In this document: one piece after another, positions 31,775 to 33,345 of the stretch
How the letters are laid out: every line of letters starts with the position of its first letter
Position numbering within the stretch: position 1 is the stretch's first letter
NCBI GenBank assembly: GCA_017634595.1
Contig: JAGBNC010000034.1
Location: 1-33,345 of the forward strand
DNA: 33,345 nt
Reading direction: 5' to 3'
Source of the DNA: Bacteroidales bacterium
GTDB lineage: Bacteria; Bacteroidota; Bacteroidia; Bacteroidales; UBA932
Program-made: the position numbers and the translations under genes
Notes under the pieces: model-generated
Seen by the model: only the letters and a program-made list of their open reading frames with translations
Told to the model about the DNA's origin: nothing
The model's database searches: none

Positions 31775-33345
31775 ATGGCAGTAATAGACTGGTTGATTGT
31801 AGCTCTCTTCCTTGGTGCATTGGTCACCATTGGCTACCTTTTCTCTCACAAGAACAAAAACATTGAAGATTATTTCGTAGCGGGCCGTTCTATGCCTGGC
31901 TGGCTGGTGGCGATCGCCGCCACCGGAACCACCATCAGCGCAGGAACATTTGTTGGATCTCCCGAGCTTGGTTTCAATACCAACCTGACGTACGTTCTCA
32001 ACCTGCTCGGCTCCATATTCGGCGGTATACTGGTAGCCGCACTGATCTTGCCCAAACTTTATAACGCCAAGACTATCACCATCTATGGTTTCATCGGAGA
32101 ACGTTTCGGCGAGAGCTCCAAACAGGCCAATTCGGTGATGTTCCTCATAGGTCAGCTGCTCACCAGCGGCAGTCGTCTGTTCATTGCCGCCATTGCCATC
32201 AGCGTCATTGCTTTCGGCAGCATTCAGTTCCAGTTCATGGTGTGGAGCATCATCATCCTTGGTGTCGTGTCCACTTTCTATACAATGATGGGCGGCATCA
32301 AGGGGCTTCTTTATATCGACACCTTCCAGACCCTGCTGATGATATTCACCGGCGTCGTGGGTCTCGTGCTTGTGGCGTGTGACCTGGGAGGCTTGAGCTT
32401 CAAGGAAGTATGGGAGACCCTGACCACCAACGGCATGGTTAAATCACCTGCGGCTGCGGGTGTGGCGCCCGGGATCGCCGCCGACGGCACTCTCAGCGGC
32501 TGGGTCCACGGCAGCAAGGTGCAGATGTTCGACCCCAGCATTGATTTCAGCAAGCCTTATACCATCATAGGAGGCATGATAGGCGTGGCATTCTTCAAGA
32601 TTGCCCAATATACTACTGATCAGGAGTTTGTGCAGCGCCAACTTGCTTGTAAGGATGTCAAAAAGGCCGGAAGTTCCCTGGTGGCCTCTCAGCTTATTGC
32701 CCTGCCTGTGGTCCTGATTTTCCTCTGCATTGGACTTTTGCTCTATGTTAAGTATATCCATGATCCTCAGGCCGACGGAGCCTTGAGCGCCGCCTTCTTT
32801 ACTGATGCTCGTGACGTATTCCCTCAGTATATTAAGAACCATATCCCTGTGGGCGTGAGGGGTCTGATGATCACCGGGCTGCTTGCCGCCGCACTGTCGA
32901 GTTTCAATTCGGCCATCAACTCTATGGCGTCCAGCTTCGTGGCGGACCTTTACCTTCCGCTGCGGGCCAAGCGGGGCAAAGCGGTCAAGAGTGACAAGGA
33001 GCAGATAGCTTCGTCGCGCTGGATGGTAGGGCTTATGGGTATGATGCTTACTGCCTTTGCCATTGTGACTTGCGTGATGCAGCAGAGCAGCGGCCTGAAT
33101 CTGGTCGATTTCGCTACCGGCATCATGTGCTTCGCCTACGCCGGTATGATTGGCGTGTTCCTCACAGCTATCTTTACCAAGAGGGGTAACTCCCGCAGCG
33201 TGCTGGCCGCCCTCATCGTTGGCGCTCTCATCATCATACCTTTGATGTTCCAGAAGGAGTTCTTCGGTCGTACCTATATAGCCTGGAGCTGGTGGTGCCC
33301 CATCGGCGGCATCATCTCCACTCTGATATGTATGCTCGGTAAACC
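31775..33345 (+). CDS. Sodium:solute symporter (SSS family), partial at the right edge
   Basis: The visible 523 residues form a polytopic membrane protein of the SSS (SLC5-like) family, which moves sugars, sialic acid, proline or similar solutes with sodium. The first membrane segment follows MAVIDWLIVALFLGALVTIGYLF. The family motifs DYFVAGRSMPGW and AATGTTISAGTFVG, a GLLAAALSSFNSAINSMAS segment near residue 370 and multiple further helices are all present. No stop codon occurs before the edge, so the C-terminus is missing. The gene has its own strong promoter and is divergent from a sulfatase, so a desulfated sugar is a reasonable guess for the substrate; sequence alone does not prove it. 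Confidence 0.93.
   Translation, partial: MAVIDWLIVALFLGALVTIGYLFSHKNKNIEDYFVAGRSMPGWLVAIAATGTTISAGTFVGSPELGFNTNLTYVLNLLGSIFGGILVAALILPKLYNAKTITIYGFIGERFGESSKQANSVMFLIGQLLTSGSRLFIAAIAISVIAFGSIQFQFMVWSIIILGVVSTFYTMMGGIKGLLYIDTFQTLLMIFTGVVGLVLVACDLGGLSFKEVWETLTTNGMVKSPAAAGVAPGIAADGTLSGWVHGSKVQMFDPSIDFSKPYTIIGGMIGVAFFKIAQYTTDQEFVQRQLACKDVKKAGSSLVASQLIALPVVLIFLCIGLLLYVKYIHDPQADGALSAAFFTDARDVFPQYIKNHIPVGVRGLMITGLLAAALSSFNSAINSMASSFVADLYLPLRAKRGKAVKSDKEQIASSRWMVGLMGMMLTAFAIVTCVMQQSSGLNLVDFATGIMCFAYAGMIGVFLTAIFTKRGNSRSVLAALIVGALIIIPLMFQKEFFGRTYIAWSWWCPIGGIISTLICMLGK

Overview
The window looks like a chromosome segment of a carbohydrate-degrading Bacteroidales bacterium. I infer this from a SusC/SusD outer-membrane pair, BACON and PCMD lipoproteins, two serine-type sulfatases, a GH27 alpha-galactosidase, ribosome-binding regions without strong Shine-Dalgarno sequences, and repeated promoters of the Bacteroidetes type (TTTG, about 20 bases, TAnnTTTG). 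I cannot name the genus. I saw no rRNA, tRNA, CRISPR array, integrase or transposase gene.

Region by region. (1) 1-1324: a fragment at the left edge and two AT-richer genes for small beta-barrel-like exported proteins. (2) 1334-3565: a LytS/LytTR two-component pair behind 21-bp tandem operator-like repeats, bracketed by two copies of a ~52-bp segment that includes the rimM stop codon; the left copy is split by a 103-bp insert with a 4-bp duplication. (3) 3550-8062: housekeeping genes rimM, rpsP and pgk, a VapBC-type toxin-antitoxin pair, and an RNA-methyltransferase-like gene. (4) 8119-25434: a large polysaccharide-utilisation-like locus on the minus strand. In transcription order it holds a sulfatase/GH27 fusion, MBL lipoprotein 3, a Tat-exported FAD oxidoreductase interrupted by one in-frame TAG, SusC, a BACON lipoprotein, SusD, MBL lipoprotein 2 and MBL lipoprotein 1, followed by a separate transcription unit with a 46-residue peptide gene coupled to a PCMD lipoprotein. 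(5) 25505-29985, plus strand: TlpA-like thioredoxin, AraD-like epimerase/aldolase, an orphan lipoprotein, a ComM/YifB ATPase and TsaE. (6) 30117-33345: a second serine-type sulfatase divergent from a sodium:solute symporter that runs off the right edge.

How the genes may work together (inference): SusC, SusD and the BACON lipoprotein would bind and import an oligosaccharide. The sulfatase/alpha-galactosidase fusion points to a sulfated alpha-galactoside. Three paralogous MBL-fold lipoproteins and a Tat-exported FAD oxidoreductase imply an oxidation plus hydrolysis step that ordinary sugar-utilisation loci lack. The second sulfatase and the symporter may belong to the same diet.

The most unusual signal outside the genes is a pair of ~125-bp palindromic elements (20808-20931 and 29986-30116). 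They share a core, have unrelated outer arms, and show paired base changes in all three inner hairpins. One fills a stop-to-stop intergenic gap exactly. The other sits where a neighbouring gene should end and has become a 40-odd residue protein tail.
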